Origin: Aquimarina pacifica | GTDB lineage: Bacteria; Bacteroidota; Bacteroidia; Flavobacteriales; Flavobacteriaceae | NCBI RefSeq assembly: GCF_000520955.1 | Contig: NZ_JACC01000007.1 | Coordinates: 62,001-126,000, forward strand | Length of the DNA: 64,000 nt | Direction: 5' to 3' | Shown: in pieces, positions 37,337-48,200 of the stretch | Layout: each line of letters starts with the position of its first letter | Position numbering within the stretch: position 1 is the stretch's first letter | Translations under genes and position numbers: made by a program | The notes under the pieces: model-generated | The model's database searches: none | The model's input: the letters and a program-made list of their open reading frames with translations, nothing else | Told to the model about the DNA's origin: nothing

Positions 37337-38080
37337 TCAGTCTTGAATCTGAAAAACAATAGGTAACTGATATTTTACTGGCACCGGTTTTCCTCTTTGT
37401 TTACCCGGTGTCATTTCAGGGAATAGATCAATCACTCGTTTTGCTTCTCTTTCTAATCGAGGATGTGGTGCCCTTATCTGGATATTAGTAATTGCTCCGC
37501 TTGCATCAACTTCAAACTGGGTATATATTCTCTGAATTCCTGCCAAGCCATATTCCTGCCCCAATCCAGTATTAAATCTTCTTGAAACAATCCTTGCAAT
37601 TTTTTTTGAAAAACAAGCTGCCCTTTCTTTGTTTGTACTAAGCTTCTCACATCCCGGAAATATAGGAGCGGATTCAATCCGATCAAAAGGGACTACAATT
37701 TCTACCTCTTCTTCTTTATCGATGATATCACTAGATCTAATAGGAGCAGACTCTGTAGGCTGTACATTTTTAAAGATCTTATCTATATCCTTAAGGACAT
37801 CAGTATCTTTTGCAATTTTAAATTCTTGAGGATCTACGACCGGCTTGGTATGCTTTGCTGCAATCACCTCTTTTGGTTTAGGCTCTTCATAAACTTTGAA
37901 ATCATGACTCCATTCTACCGGAGCATCATCAATTGTAATTGGCGGATCTACCACAATATCATTGGGTATTGCGGTATATACTTCGAACATAAAAAATGAA
38001 AATAATAGACTTGCGATTAGTCCAATCTGAAAATTCACCAATGTATTTTTACGTACATTAGCGTCGTGCTTGTTACTCAT
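37337..38080 (-). CDS. Energy transducer TonB
   Basis: The start at 38080 (MSNKHDANVRKN) is preferred over the frame opening at 38125 because the upstream residues would precede the conserved cytoplasmic Lys/Arg segment. The 247-residue protein has one N-terminal TM helix (~18-38), a periplasmic linker poorer in proline than usual, and a TonB C-terminal domain (~150-247). Landmarks are IRAPHPRLEREAKRVIDLFPEMTPGKQRGKPV and LPIVFQIQD, plus the preceding pair PIFPGCEK...AACFSKK. TonB transmits proton-motive force to SusC-like or siderophore receptors. It is the last of four tandem family members. Confidence 0.9.
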   Translation of the reverse strand: MSNKHDANVRKNTLVNFQIGLIASLLFSFFMFEVYTAIPNDIVVDPPITIDDAPVEWSHDFKVYEEPKPKEVIAAKHTKPVVDPQEFKIAKDTDVLKDIDKIFKNVQPTESAPIRSSDIIDKEEEVEIVVPFDRIESAPIFPGCEKLSTNKERAACFSKKIARIVSRRFNTGLGQEYGLAGIQRIYTQFEVDASGAITNIQIRAPHPRLEREAKRVIDLFPEMTPGKQRGKPVPVKYQLPIVFQIQD

Positions 38081-38133
38081 AATATTTAGTTTTAACGTTA
38101 CAAGTATCACTAAATCAACAAGCATACCAAAAA

Positions 38134-38166
38134 AGAATCCCGTCTACATATTTGTAGCGGGATTCT
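38134..38166 (-). terminator. Terminator after the lipoprotein TonB-like gene
   Basis: A 9-bp stem (AGAATCCCG 38134-38142 with CGGGATTCT 38158-38166), with further CTACA/TGTAG pairing inside the loop, runs on the minus strand into TTTTT. Confidence 0.8.
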
Positions 38167-38206
38167 GATATTTTAAAGCTTCTTATTTTATTATAGAGAC
38201 GCATAA

Positions 38207-39118
38207 TTAATTATCTAATACTATAGGCAAAGCGTAGAGCATATCTACTGGTTTTTCATCGTAGATTGCTGACCCAATAACATATTGCGATAACAAATTA
38301 ATTATACGACAAGCTTCTTCCTCTAATTTTTGATGATGGGCACGCGCTCTTATATCAGTGACTCCTCCGCATTCAGAGATTTTAAAACGTACAAATATTT
38401 TATTTTCTCCATGAATCCCTGCATTATCAACCATTTTTTTGTCAAAATTTTTACGTACGAATTTCACAATTTGTTTACTCATACATTTTTTAAACTGAGC
38501 ATCATATTTTTCTGATTTCTTACAAAAAGAAAATTGAAATGGAATCAATTTATCATGATCCATCTTATTATTGGACCTATCTTCAGAAACATGAACATCA
38601 TATTTATATTTAGAAGACATTGCATCTATTTTTTTCTTACCTAGCAAATTAAAGCCTTTCGTGTAAAGAACGTTTACTCTGACCCCATCTTGCTCACCTG
38701 GCTTCATATTTGGCGTGTGTGACAAAACCTCATAAACAGCATCTCTTATCTTCGTATTACCACCACTTACATCTGACACCATTAAAGTTCCATCGGTATC
38801 AATCATAAGTTGAATTTCAATTTTCATCTTACCCATAATAGCCATACTATCTTTTTTTGCAAGACGACTTAGACCTACCTGAATTGCGTCTATGATCTTT
38901 TTATCTACGCAATTTCTTTGCTCACAATATTGACTAAACCCTAAACATTTCTGAAAAACTGGTGGCACTTCTACCTCTTCAAAAGGAATGGTTTCTTTAG
39001 CTTCTTTTTTTAGATTTTCGTTTATTTTTTTACTTTTTATTCCTTCACTAGGAAATCCAACATAGCATGATGTAATCACAATAGATAGTACTAATAAACG
39101 TTTTATATATATTTTCAT
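38207..39118 (-). CDS. TonB-like lipoprotein with two TonB-type C-terminal domains
   Basis: This 303-residue protein starts with a lipoprotein signal (MKIYIKRLLVLSIVITSC, lipobox ITSC, C18). It holds two TonB-C-like repeats. The first (~45-155) has VPPVFQKCLGFSQYCEQRNC and MKPGEQDGVRVNVLY; the second (~190-303) has FSFCKKSEKYDAQFKKC, IRARAHHQKLEEEA and ALPIVLDN. The canonical neighbours have one such domain preceded by PVFPGCEK...C. A lipid anchor instead of a TM helix means it cannot couple to ExbBD in the usual way, so it is probably not a classical TonB. Function unknown; receptor binding or competition is a guess. Confidence 0.75.
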   Translation of the reverse strand: MKIYIKRLLVLSIVITSCYVGFPSEGIKSKKINENLKKEAKETIPFEEVEVPPVFQKCLGFSQYCEQRNCVDKKIIDAIQVGLSRLAKKDSMAIMGKMKIEIQLMIDTDGTLMVSDVSGGNTKIRDAVYEVLSHTPNMKPGEQDGVRVNVLYTKGFNLLGKKKIDAMSSKYKYDVHVSEDRSNNKMDHDKLIPFQFSFCKKSEKYDAQFKKCMSKQIVKFVRKNFDKKMVDNAGIHGENKIFVRFKISECGGVTDIRARAHHQKLEEEACRIINLLSQYVIGSAIYDEKPVDMLYALPIVLDN

Positions 39119-39207
39119 TTACCTTTTAACTTTTGTTTTTTAAATAAAGAATGTATCTATAAACAGGATGCATTTTTTGTAAATTATAACAAACGCCAAG
39201 TACATTT

Positions 39208-40194
39208 TTAGTTATGCACCTCAAATACAATAGGCAAAGAAAACATTTGATCTATTGGCTTTTGGTTATAAGTAGCTGGTTCTAAAACATATGAAGAAAG
39301 TAGTAAAACTATACGTTGCGCCTCTTTTTCAAACTCAGGATGTGGTCCTCTCGCCTTAACATCTGTAAGATTCCCACATTTAGAAATCGTAAAACGTACA
39401 AATATCTTATATGTTCCTGAAGAAACTAATTTCCCCGTCCTTATTGTATTAAAATTTTTAATCACAAATTTTTGAATTTGTTTACTAATACACTCATTAA
39501 TTACAAAAGTACTTTTTGTATACTTCTTACTACATAACGAAAAATGAAATGGTATAATATCATCATTATTTAAACCAAGATTACCCTGCCCAACATCCTC
39601 TGTTATCTCGACAAAATCCTCAATTTTACCATCTAGATTTTTTTGCCTTTTGATAAAAAAATTCCTATCGTATAGAACATTGACCTGTGCTCCATTTTCT
39701 TTACCCGGTGTAATATCCTTCATTTTCGACAAAAAATTATAAATCAGTTTATTTATTTTGTCATTCTCCCCTTTCACACTTAATAGCGTAACATCTCCAT
39801 TTGTATCAATCACAAAACTTGCATGACTTCTTGCAACTCCCTGGAGAAAATCACTATCATTTTTCAAAACCCTATCTATATATTTTTTCAACCCATTATC
39901 AATCCTTTTATCCACACAATTTCTTTGCTCACAATATTGACTAAACTCTAAACATTTTTCAAAAACTGGCGGCACTTCAACTTCATTAAAGGGTATAGTA
40001 TCCAAAACGGAGGGCGCCATGGTACTCTTTTTTAAAAAAGCATCTTCGAAATCAGAAATATTATCAATAGCACCAAAACGTTCTGACCTACTAGTAAACC
40101 CTTGGTTAAAAAACAAAATCACCAATAACAATACTACATAAGCAAGCCTATATTGTAAACTTTCTTTCCTTATTCGTATTTTTATTTCTTGCAT
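39208..40194 (-). CDS. TonB-like protein with two TonB-type C-terminal domains
   Basis: I chose the ATG at 40194 (MQEIKIRIRKESLQYRL), giving 328 residues; the frame opens at 40242. One hydrophobic helix (~17-33, LAYVVLLLVILFF) anchors it or acts as signal. Like its neighbour it carries two TonB-C-like units: residues ~75-185 (VPPVFEKCLEFSQYCEQRNC, ITPGKENGAQVNVLY) and ~215-328 (FSLCSKKYTKSTFVINEC, VKARGPHPEFEKEAQRI, SLPIVFEVHN). It has no proline-rich linker. It lies 89 bases upstream of the lipoprotein paralogue. The pair clearly arose by duplication, but their role is unknown. Confidence 0.78.
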   Translation of the reverse strand: MQEIKIRIRKESLQYRLAYVVLLLVILFFNQGFTSRSERFGAIDNISDFEDAFLKKSTMAPSVLDTIPFNEVEVPPVFEKCLEFSQYCEQRNCVDKRIDNGLKKYIDRVLKNDSDFLQGVARSHASFVIDTNGDVTLLSVKGENDKINKLIYNFLSKMKDITPGKENGAQVNVLYDRNFFIKRQKNLDGKIEDFVEITEDVGQGNLGLNNDDIIPFHFSLCSKKYTKSTFVINECISKQIQKFVIKNFNTIRTGKLVSSGTYKIFVRFTISKCGNLTDVKARGPHPEFEKEAQRIVLLLSSYVLEPATYNQKPIDQMFSLPIVFEVHN

Positions 40195-40229
40195 CGTAGT
40201 AATAATCAAATTACCTAAAGTTAAACAAT

Positions 40230-40264
40230 AAAAAAATCCCATCTTATTCAGATGGGATTTTTTT
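40230..40264 (-). terminator. Terminator after the tonB gene at 40.3 kb
   Basis: ATCCCATCT (40236-40244) pairs with AGATGGGAT (40250-40258). The stem is extended by six A:T pairs, with a T tract on both strands; it lies 30 bases beyond the tonB stop at 40294. Confidence 0.85.
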
Positions 40265-40293
40265 AAATTATAAATAAGATATTATCTGTATCC

Positions 40294-41019
40294 TTAATTC
40301 TGTACTTGAAATACAATTGGCAAAGAATATAATACCCCTACAGCTTTTCCTCTTTGTTTACCTGGCGTCATTTTAGGCAACATTTTTACAACACGCTGCG
40401 CTTCTTTTTCTAATCTTGGGTGTGGTCCTCTTGCTTGAACACCTACAATATTACCTGTTCTATCGATCTTAAATCGCACGTAGATTCTATTTACACCTGA
40501 TAAACCAAGTTCACTACCTAATTCTGTGTTGAATTTACGGTTTACGAACTTCTTAACCTTATCACTCATACACTTCTTCTTAGCAGCATTTCCTCCAACT
40601 TTTTCACAACCAGGAAAAACTGGTACATTTTCGATCACCGCAAATGGAACATCAGAGATTTCTTCTTCCTCTTCTACATCTTCCACTTCTTCTACCTCAA
40701 CAATTTCTTCTTCCTGATTTGTTTCTGTAGATTCTATAATTGTTTCTTCTACTTCTTCTTCATCTTCTACTACATCAATAACTTCTGGAGCTGGTGGCGG
40801 AGGTGGAGGTGGTGGAGGTGTGTTCAAGTTTTGTGTAATTGGCACATCTTCTTCCTCTAATTCATCAAGATTTACCTGACCAATGTCAATATTACTTTTA
40901 TCATAAGTCTTCCACTCGATTCCTCTCCAGGTTATAAAAAGAACTAAAATAAGGCCCAATTGAAGGAAAAGAGCACTTCGTTTAGTTAAATCTGCTTTAG
41001 GATTTTTCTTTGGTTCCAT
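40294..41019 (-). CDS. Energy transducer TonB with proline run and acidic linker
   Basis: This canonical 241-residue TonB has a basic N-terminus (PKKNPKADLTKRS), a TM helix at ~16-32, a run of nine prolines with alanine (~68-78), and a long Glu/Val-rich linker (~82-125). The C-terminal domain is at ~135-241: VPVFPGCEKVGG, VQARGPHPRLEKEAQRV, LPKMTPGKQRGKAV, SLPIVFQVQN. It is the first of the four family members and closest to the textbook form. The highly acidic linker (EEVEETIIEST, EVEEVEDVEEEEE) is unusual, since Pro-Lys and Pro-Glu repeats are the norm in proteobacteria. Confidence 0.93.
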   Translation of the reverse strand: MEPKKNPKADLTKRSALFLQLGLILVLFITWRGIEWKTYDKSNIDIGQVNLDELEEEDVPITQNLNTPPPPPPPPPAPEVIDVVEDEEEVEETIIESTETNQEEEIVEVEEVEDVEEEEEISDVPFAVIENVPVFPGCEKVGGNAAKKKCMSDKVKKFVNRKFNTELGSELGLSGVNRIYVRFKIDRTGNIVGVQARGPHPRLEKEAQRVVKMLPKMTPGKQRGKAVGVLYSLPIVFQVQN

Positions 41020-41148
41020 AATATATAATCGTTATAGTGTTGCTAAAATAGCTAATTTCTTTTGTAATTTCCTACTAAAGACGAAAATGTAAAACAAAAA
41101 ATTTTTTTTTTAACTTTTATTCCTTTCTCAAACACTCGATAAAAAATC

Positions 41149-41574
41149 TTATCCTACTGATTTACCGATTGTTTCCTTTAATTTTATCACTTTACTTCTA
41201 AATACACTAAAAATAAGTAGCGCAAAAATCGTACCGCATGTATTTGCAACTGCATCATACCAATCAAAACTTCTATACGCAGTAAGCACTAATTGAAGTA
41301 TTTCCATCAAAACACCATAAGAAATGCATATAGCTGCTGTGATAAACATACTTGTATTAAGACTTTTATTCCATTTTTTTGAAAAGAAAAGGGGTAAAAA
41401 CCAACCAATAGCAAAAACGAAATAAGCTATAAAGTGTGCAATTTTATCTCCTCCATCAAAATCAACTTGTATTGGATTGGCAATTTTGGCCAATGAAGCC
41501 CAAGTCAATCCGCAGGTTAACCCAATAAGTAATAAAAAAAGGATTTTATCCTCCAATAACTTCTTTATAATCAT
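41149..41574 (-). CDS. VanZ-like membrane protein
   Basis: This 141-residue protein has four TM helices (~8-28, 45-62, 73-98, 113-130) and the VanZ-like pattern GGDKIAHFIAYFVFAIGWF with a conserved DKxxHF, later LMEILQL and RSFDWYDAVANTCGTIFA (D in helix four). VanZ confers low-level teicoplanin resistance in enterococci, but the function of most homologues is unknown. Its start lies 29 bases inside the end of gcvH, an arrangement that implies co-translation. Confidence 0.88.
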   Translation of the reverse strand: MIIKKLLEDKILFLLLIGLTCGLTWASLAKIANPIQVDFDGGDKIAHFIAYFVFAIGWFLPLFFSKKWNKSLNTSMFITAAICISYGVLMEILQLVLTAYRSFDWYDAVANTCGTIFALLIFSVFRSKVIKLKETIGKSVG

Positions 41575-41926
41575 CCGCAGATATTAACTCCTCTATTTGA
41601 GAGGCATCAGAAATCTTAATTTTAACCATCCATCCATCACCATAAGGGTCTGTATTCACTAATTCGGGATCATTCTCTAGCACCTCATTAAATTCGATAA
41701 TCTCCCCTGTTAAAGGCTGAAACAAATCTGATACCGTCTTCACAGCCTCTACTGTTCCAAAAACCTCTTCTTTTTCTAATGTCTCCCCTATTGTTTCTAC
41801 TTCGACATAAACGATATCACCCAATTCGCTTTGTGCAAAATCGGTAATTCCAACGGTAGCTACATCTCCATCAATTTTTATCCATTCGTGATCTTTGGTG
41901 TATTTTAAATCTGCAGGAATATTCAT
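41546..41926 (-). CDS. gcvH: Glycine cleavage system H protein
   Basis: GcvH is the lipoyl carrier that shuttles the aminomethyl group between the P, T and L proteins of the glycine cleavage system. The 126-residue length is standard. The lipoyl-lysine is K63 in TVEAVKTVSDL. The opening LKYTKDHEWI, the block VGITDFAQSELGDIVYVE, and NTDPYGDGWMVKI at the end are all typical. It sits between sprA and the vanZ-like gene. A weak 7-bp inverted repeat (42146-42152/42164-42170) lies upstream. Confidence 0.96.
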   Translation of the reverse strand: MNIPADLKYTKDHEWIKIDGDVATVGITDFAQSELGDIVYVEVETIGETLEKEEVFGTVEAVKTVSDLFQPLTGEIIEFNEVLENDPELVNTDPYGDGWMVKIKISDASQIEELISADDYKEVIGG

Positions 41927-42145
41927 TGTAAATGATATTTATCAATTTGTTATTATCTGAGGACGAAAATAAATCTATTTTATTAGATTTTATATAATAC
42001 ATCTAAAAAAAAACGAAAAAATCAATCTCTTTGTAAAAATCAACAAACTCATAACAAGACAACATGTTTTGTTTATGAATAAACATATTGATTTTGACAC
42101 AATCTATAGAAACTGAAACGCTGCATCTGAAACGAAACACAATAT

Positions 42146-42170
42146 AACCTACATTAAGCAGAAGTAGGTT
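42146..42170. other. Weak hairpin between sprA and gcvH
   Basis: AACCTAC (42146-42152) and GTAGGTT (42164-42170) form a 7-bp inverted repeat without a T tract on the minus strand. It could be a poor terminator of sprA or part of the gcvH leader. Confidence 0.25.
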
Positions 42171-42213
42171 TTGAACTCACTATTACACAATTGTAATAAA
42201 AAATGAATCTATT

Positions 42214-45200
42214 TTAATTCCCAAAATTATACCTCAAAGTAAATCCTCCTCTAATAGTAGTTTGAGGAAAAGCGGTAGAAATTGAATATTCTGAGAAGGT
42301 ATGATCATAAAATAATAATGCTGTTAAGTTTTTACTTAACGCATAATCTGCTGTAAACTTAATTCCGTAAATATCCTGACCGGCTGTTATCTGTACATTA
42401 TCGAGATCCAAGTAACGCACCAAAGTTTCATTTTGCCTAAGAGACACATCGGCTCTAAGGTTAAGATCACTTTTTATTACTTGTTTTCTCCCACCTACTC
42501 TAGTGACAAAAGTAAGATCCTCTAGCCTATACCCAAGTCCAATTATATATTCATTTCCTTGAATTTCTGTAAGCAAATTATTATCAAAACTTAACGATAA
42601 AGCGCGGTCTTTTTTCCACTCTGCAAGAATTTTTATCGAATTCTTCATCTCCATATCCAATCTAATAAGCGGACTAAACTGTTCTGTTAAATTTACATTA
42701 GAGTACAACATTGGATTAATAAAATTATCCGATTCATCTACAGCATCGCGGTTATTAGCATTGTATTCTAAATTTGTCTGAAATTGATTAATGGTATAAT
42801 TTGCTCTATACCCATGGGCCATAGAGAAACGTTTAAACCTTTTCTTAAACCATTTAATATTCATCAATCCCGTATACTTTATATCCCAATTCGGAAGTGG
42901 TATATCCCTAAACGCACCTTTCTGAACTTTGGAGGCATCTGTCCCAGAATATGCCGCCAAAAATGCAGGCAATAGGACAGCTTGATTTGTACCACCAAAT
43001 CCGTCAGGAAAACCATCTCTGTCTCCATCAGCATCAACAAAACCATCTCCGTCTGAGTCACTAAAAGGATCTATCCCTCTTTCGACTGCCAGACGCTGTG
43101 CTATGATAAGCCTATTGTTTTTAAAATCTTCAAATGCTTCAGAATTAAATTGATCACTTTTACTAAAAGCAGTACCTATCAGTACCGTTGAGGATGTAAA
43201 GTTACCATATACATTTGGCGTCAAAGAGTTATACTCAAGATCACTGTTTACAACAAAATTTTCTGTATATGTATCAGAATAGTTTCTATTTGCACTAATA
43301 TCAATCTTAAGATCATCTAAAAGCCCTAAAGTAGCCTGAACGTTAAGCTGCCTTCCTTCTACCTCTTTATACTGTTGATTAAAGTCCTGATACAAGGTAA
43401 GCCATCCGTTACGAGCAGCTATATCACGTATCTCAGATTGACTACCAAAAGTAAATCCAACAGTTGGTTTTAATGTCCCTACAAAACCAGGCTCTCTGAC
43501 ATATCCAGGTAGAAAAATCCCATTATCTTGTTGATAATTTACATTTACTTTTTTTACAGCCGTAACCAAACCAATTAAAGTATTATATGCTTTATCGCCA
43601 ACACTTAATTTCCCTCTTCTATTTCGCGTATTGTTTTTTGGTGCGGCCTTGGACTTAGATTCTTCTTCATTTTTATCATTTGAATCCTTCTTATCCTTTG
43701 ATTTTTTCCTTTTTGTACTTTTCCTACCAGGCCTCTTTTTGGTAAGACCAACATATTTATAAAGGGTATTCATATCTAAAGACCCATTTACAGAATGAAC
43801 ATTCGCGTTTTGAACTGTATTTCCTAAATCTGGAATATCATCTAATGTTTTGAAAACCTCACTACCTTTTACCCATTGAAAATCTGCACTATACGAATAT
43901 GTTGCACGCATAAACTTGAATAATGGTATTTTGTTAAACGGAATTTCATAGTTTACCTGAAGTTGTTGACTATGTGTATTAGCGTCTCCTATATCAAAAA
44001 ACCCACTCCATAAATCAATAGAATTATCTACTTCATTATTCTCATCTATAAAGTTTTTAACAATTCTATTATTTGCAGAAGTAAAATTAACACTTAATGA
44101 CTTGGTTAAATTATAGTTGATTCCATATTGCCAATCATAAAGAAAATTACGTTGGTATAATGTTGGTAATCCTATATCGTCAGGCCCTAGAGTTATATCC
44201 CTAAAAATTTGCTCATTGTATTGCCTAGATATATTAGTACTAGCAGAAATACTCGTTGGCAATAAATTAAAGTTGAAATCTTTTAGTAAGTTAAAATATT
44301 TACTCTTTCCTAAGAGCTTAATTTTTTTGAAAGGTTCTACTTCTTTAGGCTGAAAACCGAAATCATAAGTAGCGCCTACTCTCACATTTTGGTCTAATGA
44401 TTTCTCGATCTCAAAATCACGATGATCTGTCTGATTATAGGTTCCCGAAAATGTAAAGTTTTCTACATCATATGGCATCGGCTTAGCATCGCCCATTCTT
44501 TCTTTTCGCAATCCGATAACATTAAAACTTTGTCGTTCTGTATAATCTGTAGACTGCTCTTCGACACGTTTTTTCTCTGCTGGATCTGTTATATTATCGA
44601 GTCTCGCTTGAAGTTCTAAATCTAAAAATTCAGGATCATACTGCGGTGTTATCAACTCCTCACCTCTACTATAATTAAACGGTAACTGTATCCCCCATTT
44701 CTTAGGAAGTAATTGTCCCAAATTTACGTTTGCAGTTAGGTCATATTGCTTAACATCCTCTAGACTACGCTCATTAGGACCTTGTTCAATACCTCCAAAT
44801 CCAATAGTACTAACTCTTCCCGAAGCACTTATATTGGCAAAATCTGCAATATTAGCATCCATACTTCCTATAGCGGCCCAACCTCCTTGGTTCTTAAGAT
44901 CTGTTAGACGCATTTCATTAAACCAAACCTCTCCTGATTTTTCGCTTCCACTTTCATTTTTGACTCCAACCATCATCACTCGAACATCTCCAAAATTAGG
45001 ATTACCCTTCACCCCAATCCTTAAATTACCAAGACTATTGTTTGGCCCAGGATTAATAGTAGGAGTATCACCATTCGCATTAAAATAAACAAGTGATGTC
45101 GAATCAAAATTTGCGTTTCCGATAACGGCTGATTTTATTTTTTGTAATAGACTTAAGTCTAAATTCAATCGGTTATTACTTGGCCAAACACCATCTGGAG

Positions 45201-48200
45201 ATTGATCATTACTACCCGAAACCTGCAATGGCAATTCTATTTGATAGAAGTTATTTGTAAAATCACTTCCCATTCTAATAAAAGCTACCAAATTACCATC
45301 TCTAAGCTCTGCCTGGCCATCTAATGATTCTGCATGAAGGAACATTTCTAAGTTTTCATACTGTCGCATGTCTACATTAAAATTCTTATACACACCACGA
45401 GCATCTCCTGTCTGTAATTGATTTACCTCAAGAGAAAGCGCCCTTTCATCTTCTCTAATAATATTGTTATTGGTATTTAACTCTTCTCTTACTACCCCAG
45501 GTGGAGTTGCATAATTCTGAGTATCCTCCTCACTAACAGAAGTTACAATAACATCAAAAATTTCACTATCTCCAGAAAAACCATCTGCATTCGTATTAAT
45601 ACCGCTATTAGGATCATTTACCCCTGTTCCTGAAACAGCATATCGCCTATAATCTCCCCTAACCAGATCCATATTACCAAACCTCAATAATGTTGGTTGC
45701 TCAAAACCTGTTAAATACATTCTCATAAAACGTATAGACCTATAATCACTGATCCCATTTACTGCTCTATCTGGTTCATATATCGGAATCTTAAATCGTA
45801 CCCAACGTGTATTAAATTGCAATCCAGACACTTCTATTGGAACATTTGGAATTACATCAGAAATATAACCTGTACCCCCATCATTACCTGCATCCATTCC
45901 TCTAAAAATAGGAATCTCATACTCAAAATAACTATCAATGGTATTCATTGTATTATCCCTATTTACATCTTCTGCTGTTGGATAGGTAGTATTCCCTCTA
46001 TTAGTATCAGTCACCTCAGTTGGAGAATTACCTTCTACACCGTTATAATTACTATATCGCTCTAACACATCTCCATCAGCTTGAAGAAAATAGGTGTAAT
46101 TATCTGCTGCCGGATCATCTAACGACTGAAATGCTGCAAATTCTTCTTTCTGCTTTTCTTCTGCATCTGTTAACCCATCAAATCCTGCATCCTGAGCAGT
46201 TCTGTCTGCTCCTTCAGAATCAAAAGCGTATATCAAAGATTGATTAACAGGGACTCGTGCATATTCTGTATCAACAAAACTTTCACCATTTGAAGAAGTA
46301 GGCAATCCATTTTCATATTGTTTTCTACCATCTCTTAGCACATCCTCACTAATATTCCCTAGGTTAAAAACAATAGTTCCTCCCGGATTATCCACATCAT
46401 CAAACTGAAAAGGATCCATCAACCAAAACTCAATAAACTCTACATTAGACTGTTCAAAGTTGGTTGATGTTAATTGTCGTGTTATTCCTGCAAAATTATT
46501 TCTAGGATCCGGAGCAGCATCACTGCTATTAGGAGCGTATGCGGGATTAAAGTTATAAGGACCTCTGGTACCCGGATCATAGTTTAAATCCAACGTTTGT
46601 ATTGCCAACGATTGCCCAACAACCACATCAGTGTTTTCAAATATCTCCTGTAGAAATACTCTTCTGGTAGCATTAGAAGCCAAATCAAATTCTGAAATAC
46701 CACTAGGTCTACTATTACTATAAAAAATAGGATCAATAGAATACCAGGAAAGCTTCGCTCTTCTATAGCCAGACTCGATCCCATCTATAATCACATCACT
46801 AGCTATATTATCAGGATCTCCAAAACCAATAGGAACACTCGATAATTCCCAAGAAAGTGGTGAACTAATATCTATCTGAGTTTGAGCTCCTTCAAAATCA
46901 TCAATATACGTTGTAACCTTACCTTCAAAATCAGCGCCCTTTGGTGCTCCTGCAATAAGATAAGCTGCTTCTGCTCTCAGTGATATATTTGACGGCACAT
47001 CAGTATCTATATTTGGCAATTTATTTACCATTCTTGTTAGAAAAGGAACCTCGGTAGCATAAGCGACATTAGTACCTAATATTGTATTATTGATTGGCTC
47101 AAAATCATAACTGGATTTTTGGGTGATCGGACGCTCATTCAAGTTTAAAAAAGTACCTCCTACTATAAAATCATCACTAAATTTATGCTCTATGTTTATA
47201 CCTGTAAAACGTTTTGTTTGTTGACCAAAAACAGCATTGTTTTCTGTAGACACTTCGATCGGAGTATCAGAGGATGCCAATGCTTCATCTAGAATAGTCA
47301 CTCTACCTAACTGATAATTCACCGTATAATCAACTCCTTCTTGCAGTACTCTACCTCCTGCGGTTACCGTTACAGAACCTTGTGGCACATTAAATGCCCC
47401 TAACGAAATACCGCCCTGACCAGAAGATTTATATCGTCCTTTTAACTGAAAATAGTTTTTATCTGCTGATTCTTGTTCTGCAATAACCTTTGTCTTGGTA
47501 TATAAGTCTCTAAATACGTACTTCTCTTGATTTGGATTATATGTAGTTTCGTTTGTATAGTTTGTTACTGACGAACCATTATCCAACTTATTAAAGAGAT
47601 GCTCTCCAAAAGGCTCTACTGTTGTAAAAATAATTCGACCATTTTGTGTATCAACAGTTATTCCAGAAGTATAATCAAAGAACCCGTCTCCTCCTTGCAC
47701 CGGATCATTATTTGTGTTAAGTCGATCTAAATTAAAAACCTTAAGCAAGGTAGTTTGCTCAACATCTTCGGGTAAAGCGAGTGATGACCCCTCTGCTGCC
47801 GTAATATAATTTACAGGAGAAGGATTAGAATATAAGATATTAAGTACAAAATCATTTTGCTCAAGACTATATGCACCAGTGTTGTAAATATTTTTCATCA
47901 TTAGATCCCACATTGGTCTTGTCACATCAACAATAGGGCTCTTAAGCATTCTAACTACTAAACTTTGACTAGAACCAGCTGCAACATCATCTGTTTCTGT
48001 ACTTTCTCCCACCGTAGCATCTACCCCATCATTGGCAAACTCTCCTACCTGAAAAACTTTACCTCCTACAGTATATTGAAAGGCAACTGCCAATACCTCA
48101 TCGTTATTCAATCGTTGATTAAGAGAAATATACCCTAACTGTGTATTTAAGGTATACTCATTCGTCCCTAGCTTTTTTGCATTTTCTAAAATGGCATAAT

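Noticed and set aside
46584..46784. Short minus-strand open frames inside sprA in other phases
   Set aside because: They are frame shadows within a continuous 2418-residue protein.
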